A DNA stretch of 64,000 bases, from assembly GCA_013350335.1 (NCBI GenBank), contig CM023540.1, positions 29,429,175 to 29,493,174 of the forward strand. The letters run 5' to 3'. Of this stretch, positions 35,816 through 48,100 are shown piece by piece. A program made the position numbers and the translations under genes. This DNA is from Chimonanthus salicifolius (lineage: Eukaryota > Streptophyta > Magnoliopsida > Laurales > Calycanthaceae). The stretch's first letter is position 1. Each line of letters starts with the position of its first letter. Under the pieces are notes generated by a model that had not been told where the DNA came from, searched no databases, and saw only the letters and a program-made list of their open reading frames with translations.

Positions 35816-36479
35816 CCCCTCCATTATGTAAGGACAGCTCAAGAAATGTCAAAGTTGACAAGTTTAAGTGTTTAACACGTTAAGGGCAAAATGGACCTCC
35901 AATTTGACAATACGGGGTTCGCTGTCACGAACAGAGGCCCAGAACTTGTCAAGATTAGGTAGCTTCTACTATTTTGATAATTAATTAGTTGATTAGTTTC
36001 AGCATTAGTTAGGATCTTAAAGAAAGATAAGACTTTAGAGGTCTAGCTTTCGAATGGGAAGCCTAATCAGCCTCTAAACTTGAGGACCCAAGTGGTCCTC
36101 ACAGCACATTTCGTCTAAGAGACTGCATCTAGAAGAATTTAATTACTATTGCTCAATAAAGTTAAGGATAGAATTGCAATGAGTCACTCTCAGTAGTAGT
36201 TGGTGTGGTTGGTGGAAGTGGCCAGGTGAACAAACTATGGGACAAACCTAACTAATTTAGTGGGGTCATGGAGCCCTCAAACTTTTAAAATAATAGGGTT
36301 TTATTTTATTTTATTTATTTTTTTAACTGAGCTACCTGTCATAGACTTGTAAGATTCATCTTCAAATTTAAGTTTGTGTGGTATTAAATAAGTCGGTCTA
36401 GATTAATTGACTAATTCTTTGAACCAAAGTTTCTCACTTCAAAACTCACTCTCTCACAATCTAAAAGGGTTAAGAGTGA
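35816..36479. other. Intergenic DNA
   Basis: No gene seen. There is slightly GC-richer, unassigned sequence at 35830-36080. Confidence 0.4.
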
Positions 36480-36625
36480 CAATCATAGAGTTAATATCAC
36501 AATCGGCTAATTCTCATTCCAATTTAAATGATTAGTCCTCATAGAATTACTCAGTATGTGTAGACAGAAATGTTTGCACATGTCCAGTGCTCTAAGAGGC
36601 CTGTATATCTTGATCATAAAAAAAA
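36480..36625 (+). mobile_element. Diverged SINE, family A
   Basis: Contains TGTGTAGACAGAAATGTTTG, CACATGTCC, CTCTAAGAGGCCTGTATATC and TTGATCATAAAAAAAAAA; the 5' B box is degraded. It is closest to the copy at 14350-14530. Confidence 0.6.
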
Positions 36626-36902
36626 AAACTCACTCTCACACATATTTTTAAAGAAAAAAGGGAAGCAAAAGAGAGTAGCAAATGAGATTCAATTACTTAA
36701 ATGTGTTTATCGCTTAATCACATGAATAATTGAGATTAAAACACATGTCAAGCATTCCACTACTTATGAACTTGTAGACACATCTCTAGAACTTTCTGAC
36801 TCTTGACTTCCACATGGTATCTAAATCATGTTGACCAACATTTCCTTTTCTCTTATTCTATAAAAACAATATTTAAACATTCTTTAATATATTTATTTTT
36901 AA

Positions 36903-36976
36903 CTCTATATATCTTATCTTAACATGAACATTTTTATCTCTCTATATATCTTATCTTAACATGAACATTTTTATCT
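36903..36976. repeat. Two-copy 37-bp tandem repeat
   Basis: The unit CTCTATATATCTTATCTTAA plus CATGAACATTTTTATCT occurs at 36903-36939 and, identically, at 36940-36976. Confidence 0.9.
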
Positions 36977-37265
36977 CTCGTTGAATAGTCACCTATTATC
37001 TCATCCTACTTTTTTTCTTCATTATCTAATATTCAATCTATATAACATTGCATATATAATTGTAATTCTATAAGAATGCCCTTTTAATCAACGTAACACT
37101 ACTAGTTTATCTTTACTTATGCCACGTTAGGGTCCATCTTATAACTACAATTACATCAAATCCTACATTGCATTTAAATATCTAAAATTTTCAACAGGCA
37201 GCACTAAATAAATTTTAAATCACTCTATCCAATTAATTTTCTTAGTTATATAAATTATGGTTTCA

Positions 37266-37380
37266 AGGTGGGGTAAAAAAATTGATTCTCCAATACACAC
37301 GTCTGTATCGACCGCTATAGGCTGATACACTTCTGTCCATCATCCGTCTGGACCCATGCCGATACGACTTGGCAAGTACA
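37266..37380. repeat. Palindrome repeat family copy (diverged)
   Basis: Lead CAAGGTGGGGTAAAAAAATTGA, then TGTATCGACCGCTATAGGCT, GATACACTTCTG and TGCCGATACGACTTGGCAAG. The lead matches the copy at 39481-39655 almost base for base, although the bodies differ. Confidence 0.6.
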
Positions 37381-37399
37381 CTATCTATTAACCGAATTC

Positions 37400-37570
37400 C
37401 AAAACCCAAGTTTCAACCGGTTGTCTTCGGTCTCAAGAAGTAGGAGGTTGCGGGTTTCAATTCCCATGGCCTAACTTTTGTGTACCCTAGGATAGTGGAC
37501 TCACCCGTGGGGATTTTACGCTAACTATCCTGTGATTTCTCACACGTAAATTTAAAAAAAAAAAAAAAAT
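37400..37570 (+). mobile_element. SINE, family B
   Basis: Contains TTCAACCGGTTGTCTTCGG (A box region), the B-box-like GTTGCGGGTTTCAATTCCCA, CCTAACTTTTGTGTACCC, AGTGGACTCACCCGTGGGGA and TTTCTCACACGTAAATTT, with a poly-A tail at 37553-37569. Plus-strand counterpart of 3645-3800. Confidence 0.7.
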
Positions 37571-39480
37571 AATAGGGCTTGAGTCAGGTGACTCACCTTA
37601 ACTGTAGTAATAGTTAAAGACAATGATTTGATTGAATATGAGTTTTTTTTTTCCTACTCAACCAAATTCAAGATTTTTGCTTTCTGTTCTCTTACTTTCT
37701 TCCCATGTTAGAATTTGGGACCATCATTTTATAGGTCATATATCTAAATCATTGGGTCCAAAACAGTAGTGGGGTGACAATGGAATGATGGTCCACATGC
37801 CAAATGGTTCCTCGAATAGGGTGCAATCTTGTATGGTGAATGTTCCACTATCTTCTCTTTTCTTCTCTCCTCCAATATGTCTACATAATATGTATTTCTT
37901 TTGACAAGTTGAAGCAGACTGTGTACAAAATAAGAATAAAAATGGAAATAAATGGAACCCCCCATCACTGTCTAGAAGAAAGAAAGCCATTGGAAAAAGA
38001 CTACCAAAGTGGTAACGTAATGATCAAATTTCTTAATTTTTACTCCACTTGCAAAGGAAAGATAGCATGAGAACATGCAATGCCCAGAAAGTTTTTCACA
38101 AGGCTAAAAGAAAATGACAGGTGAACATGGTTTTAATGATTTGAGTAAAGTTTAAAAGTTTAATTTATAATTTTACCAATTCGTTGAGGGATGAGTGCCG
38201 ATAATTTTGGACCTTTTATTTAGAAAAAAAGTTATATGAAATTTGTAGAGCATGTTTATTATTATTCCTATTATTTTTTAGGATAATATAGATATCTTCT
38301 TCTCTCTCCGACTAATTTCACAAATGCATGAGACTATCCATAAGCCTCATGTATCGGATAAGTATAGGAACAGAAATCGAACTCGAGATCTCTAGTTTAT
38401 TTTTAGAAGTTCCAACTAACTAAAATACTGAGGTGAGTTCAGATACCTGAAATGGTACCAAATTGACTTTCAAAATCCTTGCCCGTAAAATTTCCGTACT
38501 TCAAATAACAACAGTCAATTATGAGAAAAAAAAAACCCTTCAAGATTTCATAATTCTAAAGAATACCTATAATTTTGGAAAAAAAAAAAACCCTAAATTT
38601 CTATTGACTAATGGTCAACTATTCTACTCAAAGGTCAACACTATTAGAGATCAAATAGAACAATTAGAAGTAAGAACTAGCCGGTGTCCCAGAAATCAAC
38701 TACAGACTTTCATATGGATTTTAGAACTAAAAAAATTATGACAAATTGGGCCTTTATCAGTGCAAAGTGCAAACTGCAAGCATAAAGACAAATGTCTCTA
38801 TTATGTCCCTTGGCCAACACCATTCAGTGGGCTTTTTAGAAGTTCTGATTTATCAAGACAATGACTTTTTGAAATTATAAAATGTTCGAGGGTCTTTTTC
38901 AAACAGATATAAACAAAAGAATAATTAAAAAAATTTATTAATCACGTACTCTGCACAATAATCAAATAAAAGGCCTCTGAAGCCAAGCAAACGACAACTC
39001 AAAGAGTTGGCCTCATGGTCAAGGCACCCACTTTAAAAAGCAAAGTATTGAATTAGACTCGTATTCTGCTTATTTGGTGTGTGTGAAATTGAAAAATTTA
39101 CGTATCTCTCAAATACTAATAAGATTAAAAATTGTTCTCTGTTCTAAACAGTTAAAATGCTCGAACAATTTAATTATAAATAAAAAAAGAAGCCAGCGTA
39201 CAATATCACTGTGTCTCTTTTCTTTTCTGCCTCATCATGTTAGGTAGGGAGGTTATAGCCTCAAGTGATAAGGGAGTAGGTGGTGATTTCAGTAGCAGTG
39301 ATGGTTCCTTGCTTTCATTTGTACTTGTTCTGATATGTGATACTAGAAGTACAAACGGACAAGAAGGGCTGGTGACCTAATCTTGAAGTTAGCTTTTAGG
39401 ACATTATCAATCAAAAAGTATAATATCCTTTCAGTGTGTTGGTTTTCCAAAGGTGGGCCGTTCCCATCAGATGAATGTAA
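37571..39480. other. Intergenic DNA
   Basis: No supportable gene. A minus-strand SINE-like element is listed at 38258-38445. The stretch 38996-39135 (AGTTGGCCTCATGGTCAAGG...) may be another decayed Pol III-derived repeat but lacks a clear B box. Confidence 0.4.
38258..38445 (-). mobile_element. SINE-like relic
   Basis: On the minus strand an A-box-like TTTAGTTAGTTGGAACTTC is followed by a B box in GATCTCGAGTTCGATTTCTG, then GATACATGAGGCTTATGGAT and GAAATTAGTCGGAGAG. It resembles family A in its 3' half (GGATAGNCTC..., TTAGTCGG). Confidence 0.55.
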
Positions 39481-39655
39481 GGCAGGGGTAAAAAAATTGA
39501 ATTTACCGAGATATCGGCGTCTCGGCCGATATCTCGGTATCTCGAATATTGACCGAGATCTTGGCCTATATCTCTGTCTCTTAATTTTTTTAAAAAAAAT
39601 CTCAGTGTATATCGGCCAATATTTGCTAGTTTGGCCGATACGCACTACAGAAATC
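39481..39655. repeat. Palindrome repeat family copy
   Basis: Lead CAGGGGTAAAAAAATTGAAT, then CCGAGATATCGGCGTCTCGG, CCGATATCTCGGTATCTCG, ATATCGGCCAATATTTG and GGCCGATACGCAC. Together with 35583 and 37266 it defines the shared left end of the family. Confidence 0.75.
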
Positions 39656-41337
39656 CACGATCTAAAATGAAGATGAGCTACATTCTAGTCACATCAGCTT
39701 TCTTCCATGACAAATCTTTCAAATACCTAATATAGGTTATCTTTTTCTTTTATTATCCATATACAATCAATTTTATGCTTTTGGCACATGTGGGAGCAAT
39801 TGTTATTGGATGTTCTTTCACTCAAGGATTCAAATATCATTCTAAAATTGTATCACCAAATATTGATTTATCAGTGGTACGTATCGATGCGGCCATCAAG
39901 AGCTCAAAGGTTCCAATTGCAAGTAATGAAGACCCAATAAAAGATATTGGGTCCAATGTGAGCTTAATTGAAGAATTTCCAATTCAAATCCATGCAAGAA
40001 TTCTAATTGACCTACTTTCATCAAATATGGAGCCATATAAGTGAGATATGGGTCGAGGTCTGCTATGAGGTGTTTTGGGCCTCCAAAGCTTAAGTTTTAA
40101 AGCCCATTTTTGCCTACAAAGAGGAGTTACGAATTCCACATCATTGTCTACTGAAATCTTGCAAAGTTGGAAGTCTTTGGGCGTGCATGTCAGCAAAGAA
40201 TTGTTATTTAATTTTAATTTTTTATTTTTAGATAGGATATGTCACTTACGGATTTGATAAAAATAAAAAACATGGTTTGACTTTGTAAATAGATTAGGTA
40301 CCAAATGATATCATATTAATTATAAAATAAGATTCATTGAAAAACTTATTCAATTATATTTCTAGCAAACTCATATTGCATAATTCCGATATACGTAGAC
40401 GAAGTTATAACTACAGTTTTTGGAGATCTTTCTATTTTTTCAACCATAAACCTCTGTAAATCGGAGGCATAGACGACCAATCTTATATACCTAAGTTGAG
40501 TTTGAAATTATGAAAGCAATAGTGCTTTGGGGTCCCTCCAATTGTGGTGATTTTTTTTTACTATTTCTTTGAATTCCAATTAAGTTTTAAGTTGACTTAA
40601 TTTGAATTCTCTTTTGCAATTTTTGAAAAACAATTGTTTTTTGTGTTTTCTATTTAGATCTAAATTAATTATTTCAGATCTCAGCAACAAAACTTGACTC
40701 CAAATTTCAGTTCAATCGAGTTTCAATTTCGGACAATTTCAGATTTAAAAACAGTTTAATTTTTGTTGAATCTTTCTGCGCAAATTCTTGTATGACAAAT
40801 ACTACTCTAAATTAATTCATATTTCGGATTGGAATATGTGAAATACTGAATTTAATTAACCCACTTCAGACTTCAACTTGCCCGATTAGTCTATTAGAAT
40901 TTTTTTTTTTGGCAAAAACTTATAAAACTATTCAAGATCAAAACTCAATTATTTCAGTTTGCAAAATAGAATTAATTCAATGAAACTAAACATGATTTTC
41001 ATTAAAATTTCACCCCTTGCATGAATTTCACATGGTGACAATTTTTGCTTAAGTGTTTGACCTAATTCCATTTTTCTAATGAGACGTTGGAATTTTGATT
41101 AATCCAATTGAATCTCTATTTGCCCATTCAACCGGGATGAGTGATCAATTGATGTTTTTTCATTTTACATTGATCCGAAAATCTTAGACTTTCAGAATTC
41201 TTTAAGTTCAAGTTCTCTCAAGTTTCATAGCAAACTTGAGCCAAATCTTGTGAAATTTTACTTTCTTCAATATGAAGACATGGGTAGGTATTAAAACCAA
41301 CCCTACTCTTCATCACATATTATATCAACTATACACA
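39656..41337. other. Intergenic DNA
   Basis: No gene recognised. A 90-codon open frame at 39775-40044 has no family resemblance and sits in DNA of ordinary composition; I do not call it. Confidence 0.45.
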
Positions 41338-41490
41338 ACCATATCGGCTAGAAAATAATTTTTAGTAAAAAATGAAAATGTATCATATCAATGATATATT
41401 GGCAGACACGCATCGTCTAAATGACGTCTTGGCCTAATATCAGGGATACATGACTTAATCAACTATATATGAAAAGTATCGGCTAAAACA
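41338..41490. repeat. Palindrome repeat family copy (weak)
   Basis: Contains CATATCGGCTAGAAAATAAT, ATCAATGATATATTGGCAGA, CTTGGCCTAATATCAGGGAT and AAGTATCGGCTAA. Recognisable by word content, but the palindromes are decayed. Confidence 0.45.
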
Positions 41491-41492
41491 CA

Positions 41493-41681
41493 CTCCCTCC
41501 GTACCATTTTAGTTCTCATTTGAAATATTTGAATTTTTTAAGAAACTCTCTATATAAAATTAGCACTCATGTGATCTTATCCATTTTCAACACATTTTAT
41601 ACTACTCAAATACAAAGGAGACAACTATTTTGAGACAATTCCAAAATTCACATAGGACAACTAATTTGGGAACAGAGGGAA
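41493..41681. mobile_element. Stowaway-type MITE
   Basis: Ends CTCCCTCCGTACC and GGGAACAGAGGGA, with internal words shared with 2921-3101 (TCTCATTTGAAATATTTG, GAAACTCTCTATAT, CATAGGACAACTAATTTGGG). The TA duplication is degraded on the left. Confidence 0.85.
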
Positions 41682-42145
41682 TATTAGAAAGCCCAAAAAT
41701 GGATACAATGCGATATGCACGGGCCAATGCTTGGACCCTAAAGTTACATACATAGTTGTTTTTAAGAATGATGATGATGACTGCATGTAAAAGACTTATC
41801 ATAAAATGGGAACAAAAAATATATGAATTTAAAAGCTTACTGTTTCCATTGCTAAAAATAGAGGAATCTGATACAATTTTTTTTTTGAAAGTTTTTAAAA
41901 ATCAATTTCCTATCATCGTACTCTGAACCATTTGGATTGCTCATTACTTTTTTCTTTTTCTTTTTTGAGGTCTAGAGGTGTCCTGCAGTCATCTAATTTC
42001 AAAACAATTAAAGCCCGCCTCTGGTGGACCGTTGAGTCTTCCATAATGGCATAGTCAAATATTTACAGAAGTTCATGAAAGAAGGTATAAGAGATGGGGA
42101 AGTTTAGTTTGCATTGCCACCCCAGAATACTTGGCAAATTCATGA

Positions 42146-45100
42146 CTAGAAATCTTCATCCAATCTGAAAACATAATTCTTGGTTTCATCTTGAAGGCTA
42201 GACATGACAGAGGCCTTCTGATACTCTCCCACCCTTCTCTCAAAGAAATTTGCTTTACCTCTGATCAAGACAAACACAAAAGAAAGTGAACATGGATTTT
42301 ATTCACCAAAACAAGACAAGGAATCACACATCGTAGATGCACGTAATGACCCTGTGGTGAAGCCTTTCAGATCAACAGTTAAGGATTTGAAGCGTGGGTC
42401 CCTCGACTATGAATGGGTTGTGCAGGGGGCTTGGTATCTATACAACTGTCAAGCCCAAGGACCTTACAACTCCTCTCTTACCCACAGCTATCGAAATTAA
42501 CTTGGACATACAATGGTAACTCTAAACAACTTTTATCAGGTTTTATCATATAACATGACTGAAACCATAACAGTTAGTGAATAAATCATGGTACTTACTG
42601 CAAAGAAATGGACTCCATCCAGTCAAATGGGTTCTCCACGTTATACTTCCTTTGGTATCCTAATGAAACCTGGAATCAGACAACGGTTTAAGTTCAAACC
42701 ATCCAAAATTATCGAAGCAAGAACCTAAAGATGAAGCAAACAGGTTTACCAGCAGCCGATCAGCAACAAACTTTATGTACTGGCTCATGAGAGCTGAATT
42801 CATGCCAATCAAAGCACATGGGAGTGATTCACACACGAATTCAGTCTCTATTTCCACTGCAGCATGTACAATTTGGTGCACCCTTTGCCGGTTCAGTGGC
42901 TTCCGTAACAAGCTATGATCGCAAATAATGAGATACTCTTCAGTAAGACACGTGAATACATTTGCAATATAAATCAATGGCTTAAATGAGGAATATACAA
43001 CACACTTAACATTAAACTAAATCCACTGCCATGTTGGGTCCTAGTCTGGATGGGAGATCACTGAAATCTCTCCCATCTATGTTGCATGGATACTTCAATA
43101 TAGCCAGCGTGCCTGTGTTCGATACCCACGTGACTGTGTCGAACACTTTATTTTTATGTATAAAATTCGTGTCTCTTCCATATCACAGCGTGTCTCTACT
43201 GTATCCACTGCCATGTCTGGGCATCATAGTCTCCCATCAGGATGACCCTGACACATTGATTCTTTCCATCATATCAGGCTATGGAATTACTCATTAATTT
43301 ATTACCAGTCACCAAATTTGTGAGCTACGATTATCCAACAGGAAAAGATACTAGAATGTGGTCTAACCCATGATGAGATCCTCAAAATGTAGGTGGGGAC
43401 CCACCCAAAACAACTGTCATTTGGAGTGAAAAAATAAGAAAGTGGTCTATCCTGACCAAGAATCATACAGTCTACAATAGTTAGGCTTATCAAGTACACT
43501 CTAACCTGTACAAAAGACAAGCAAAGTCGCAGTGGAGGCCCTCATCTCTGGAAATGAGTTCATTTGAGAATGTCAACCCTGGCATTAATCCCCTCTTTTT
43601 CAGCCAAAAAATGGCACAAAAGCTGAGAAGAAAATAACTCTGACATGTAAAATCAATCTTGTAAAGATAAGTAGACCAAATTGGCCAAAAAGAAGTGAGC
43701 TACCTTCCAGAGAAAAAGATTCCTTCGACACATGAAAAGGCTACGAGTCTCTCTGCAAATGAAGTGGAGCTGCACATCGAGAGTGGACGAAGAATGGCAC
43801 AAAATTTTAGTTAAAATGGCACATAAGAATGCACAATGGTTTGCTAACAACAGCCCAACTTATCATATAAGGGGTCTCACACAGAAAAAAAAAAACCATA
43901 GAAAGGGGCTCACAAATGCAATGGTTTGTGCTGAGAATGGCTCACCAACCATATTTTTAAAGCTTAACATCATAGTCAGAATACAGTTTCATTAGGGATG
44001 ACAATTTGGCTTAGAAGTCCGAAGAGGGCATGAGCATTAATTTTTAGTGAGAATGCTAATCAAGCTTGGGTAGGTTTCAAGTCCATTTTATAATTGGGCC
44101 AAGGCCAGGCTTCAACATGCTCAGGCCCTAAAGCCCATTGTATAAAAATATAATAAATATATAAATACATAGTAGAAAAAGTGTTGCCCTATCACACACA
44201 TGTTGGAGGCCAACACTAGGTCCTCTTTATTGGCATATTATAATCCTTTCATTCTTATTCTGTCTTTGGATTTGAAAATCTATCTACCCTTACCTTCTTG
44301 CCCATATATCAATGCTAAACCACATTAAATTTTGTCTCCTTTTGTGGCATGTATATTTTGGAATGCACAGGGTGCGCACCATGATAAAAATAAAAATAAA
44401 AGTGAGGTCTCCACTTACCTCATCAATCCATAAATATAGTAGTTAAATTAGTGTTTTATAGGGGCTCAGATAAATGTGGTTTCTGGCTTGAAAATTCATT
44501 GCATACAAGAGGGGGAGGGGTGCCAACATGTGATATGAAGCACTTCAATAGGGGAGCACACTTGGTAGTCTCTACAAGATGTTTGCTTCAAAAGTCTCTC
44601 CATGAGATTTGCTTGCATGTATTTGCATTTATGGGTTGAGCTATGCATAATAATGACAGAGAAGCATGGCTATTAATAAGCAAGAAGCAGAATTGAAGCA
44701 ATGTTTTCTTGGTATACCAGAACTCTGTATTGGAATTGGAATTTTATGAAATTTAGTAAATTAGGTGGAAGTAGAATTCTCAAATTCTGCTTATTAATTC
44801 CAAGCTCATCAAACACAAACTTAATAGTGTCTGATTCTCCAAATTCCAGGACTAGCAGAATTTTGAAAACAATACAGAAGGGTCATCTATTGGTCTTCAG
44901 AAAAAAAAAAAAGGGTCATCTATTGTTCGCCCTCAAAATAAAGACAGGTGTGTGTAAGGCTGGTATAGGAAAAAAACAACTGTCCTGAAAATGTAACATA
45001 CTGTGGGGCTAGGTATGGTTTGTTCAAGGATTAGGCGCACTGAATCCATGTGATTTGGGCTACGGACGAATAACTTGAATCTTGTACACGTGTGTATGCC

Positions 45101-48100
45101 ATGTGTAAAAACATTAGTAACTTAACAAACAAAATGGTCTAATACCATGGATTTTACCTAATTATTTAGATAACCAAGCACCATTAAAAAAACACATAAA
45201 AATATGCTTGGTTTTATCCGGCTATAAGTTTGTCATGTGCCTGACATGTCCAGCTAGACATGAACATCAAAGATTAAGTTTCGCAGCATTGATGATCTTT
45301 AACTCATTACTTGATGGTGAAGATGGGAAAAGAATCACCTCATTACCTCTCAATCCACTCCAAAGTCCATTTGGCTTTTCTTCGCAATACAAGCAATGTC
45401 CTCCACGGCATTGAATAACCTGTGTTTCTCCTGTGTATCCTTGATGTATGTCTCCAAAAGTAAGCTGTACATCTCTAATAAACCATGAAAAAATTCATGT
45501 CAGACTGCCAGAACATTTCCAACATCATACAAAATCCATGATATCACTTACAAATCTCTACCCGAATGAATATTCTCCATGGCAATCTGAAAACCATAAA
45601 ATGCCCGGGCCTACAAAGAGAAAACCACTGTTAGAAGGTGCAAAAAGCACCTATTTACAACCAGCTGTTATAGTGAGGGTTGTAACTGGCAAGAGCTCAG
45701 GCCCTTCATAAGGCTCAGCTGCTGTGTGTAGAGGATGTCGCTAACATCTTCTGAAATAAAGAAAATGTAAAAGACAACATGGCAAAATGAAATTTCACCC
45801 AAAACAATGCTGTGGCTTCCATCATTAAGTGACAGACTGTTAATATCATCCGGCACAAAAAGCTTTCCCAATCTTGTTCAGGCTAATGGTTACCATGTAA
45901 ATAATATGCCAAATCGAAATATTAAAGCTAACTCCAGATTGATGGGATAAATGACTTAGATGATGATGAATCTTTTTCGCGCTAAAAGATAATAACATTG
46001 AATGCCATCAATTCCCTTAGTTATCTACATCTATACATAGTGAAGGGCCAGAATCTTGCAACCTGGAATATTTATTTGGCATCTTCCACTCATGCTGAAG
46101 TATCACTATTAGGAAAAGAAGCATCTTGGTACTGTGCAAATCCTGATAATCAGGACAGAATAACTCCTCCCACAGAAATACAAATTTACAATGAAGATTA
46201 GCCATTAATGCCAGAAAATTGGAATTTAATTGCAATAACTAATTCAGATGATGAGAATATGAAGAAGAAAGGTTATTCCACACAAGAGAATAATATATGC
46301 ATATGGAAAGAAAATAAAGAAGCATAATCACCTCTGGAATTTGAACATCATTTAAAAATCTGGCAGCCAAATTTTCCAAAACAATCCCATCAGATGCAGC
46401 AAAAAATGCCAAAACATGTGTTATGAAGTGCTTCTCAGAGCTGGACAGAGCTTCCCAGTGCCGAACATCCTGTGAAAGGTCAACCTCCTCCACTGCAATT
46501 GAATTGGCATCATATCAAATTGAAACATGTAAAAACATCAGTAAAATAAATGCATTTTTTGCATCATATGGTCAGAAACCACAGTAGATTATGCAGTTTT
46601 ACAGCGCTCCTGCCTCAAATCAGCAGCAACAATTGGCATTGATAAAGGTTGAGCCAGAAAATAGAAAGCAGTATCCCACAAACATTAATCTCAATGTCAT
46701 CCCAACAATAAAAATAATGTTGGTCCTAATTCATCAAGGTCTTTAAGAAGTTTCCTGAAAGGGGCATAATTAACAAGGGTTTCAAAATTTCTTTCATAAC
46801 CTTGTTCCAAAACGGGATGGGCTATAGGAGTTATCCGACTTCAGACCCATTAGTCTAATAGGTTGTGTTTATAAACTTTTGGCTAAGGTCACAGCGGGAA
46901 GGTTGAAAAAGGTCCTCAAGGAGATTATAAGGGAATCTCAAGGGGTGTCCACAGAAAACAGGTAGATACTTGATGGAATTGAAAACAAGATAGTCCACAT
47001 AAGGAAAAAGGATAGGAAACTGGGGTGGTTGTTCAAAATCGAGATGGAGAAAGCTTATGATTATGTGGGCTGAAAATTTGTGGGTTGCTTGACAAAATGG
47101 GTTTTGGTCTCGATGGAAGCAATGGATGAATGCTTGTGTGGAATGACACATCTTATTCTATGTTAGTCAATGGATCCCCAATTGATCCTATTGTGGCTAA
47201 TAGAGGGCTTAGGTAAGATGATCCTCTTTCCCCTTTCATCTTTACTTGGCTAGGGATCTAGGCATTGTTTGAGGCATTGTTTGAGGCATTGTTTGGAAGA
47301 TTACCCTTCACTTATCTGCACTCGCCCATTGGGGGAAATCCTAGGTCCAAGAGATTTTCGACCCCGATTGTAGAAAAAGTGGAAAAAAAGGCTCATGGGT
47401 TGAGGGAGGACCTATCTGTCCTTAGGTGGTGGGTTGACCCTCATCAAATTAGTTTTGGTAAATCTCCCTTTGTACTTTATGTTATCTATGAGATGCCAAA
47501 AGGGATTGTAATAAACCGGGACAACTGTTTAGGAACTTTTTATGGGGAGATAAGAAGGATAGGAGAATAGTACACTTAGTAGGCTAGTCAGGAGTAATTA
47601 AGCCTAAATCTAATTGGGGATCAGGCGTGGTTCCTTTGAGATTAGGAATCATGCATTGCTATGTAAATGGATTTGGAGATTCGGTAGAGAGATGGGGGCC
47701 ATGTGGAGGAAAATTCTAGTTGCAAGGTAAAGGGTGGAAGACGTATGGCAGTGGATTTAGTTTAATGTTGAGTGGTGTATATTCCCCATTTAAGCCATTG
47801 ATTTATATTGCAAATGTATTCATGTGTCTTACTGAAGAGTATCTCATTATTTTTCCAACTTGCAGTAATGCAAATATCAACCGAGTTCCTCAGTTGTAAC
47901 GCACGTGATAAAGGAAATCAAAATGAACATTAGTCTGTCATTAGATGATACAAACTGAATGTGGAAAATATTATACCTATTGAATAGTAATACAGCTGCA
48001 GAAAGAAGGAAAACCTCATTATCTGAATGCCAGTTTGAGAGAACTACCTCTTTATTTAAATTAAAATGAATAAATAAATCCATCTCTCCATAATCTCACC

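Noticed and set aside
39775..40044. A 90-codon plus-strand open frame
   Set aside because: No recognisable family, no splice context, a chance-length frame in intergenic DNA, and an overlapping frame on the other strand.
43080..43250. GTGTCG-type satellite-like sequence in RNR2 intron 6
   Set aside because: Words such as GCCTGTGTTCGATACCC and GTGTCTC recur only loosely; it could equally be a decayed SINE.
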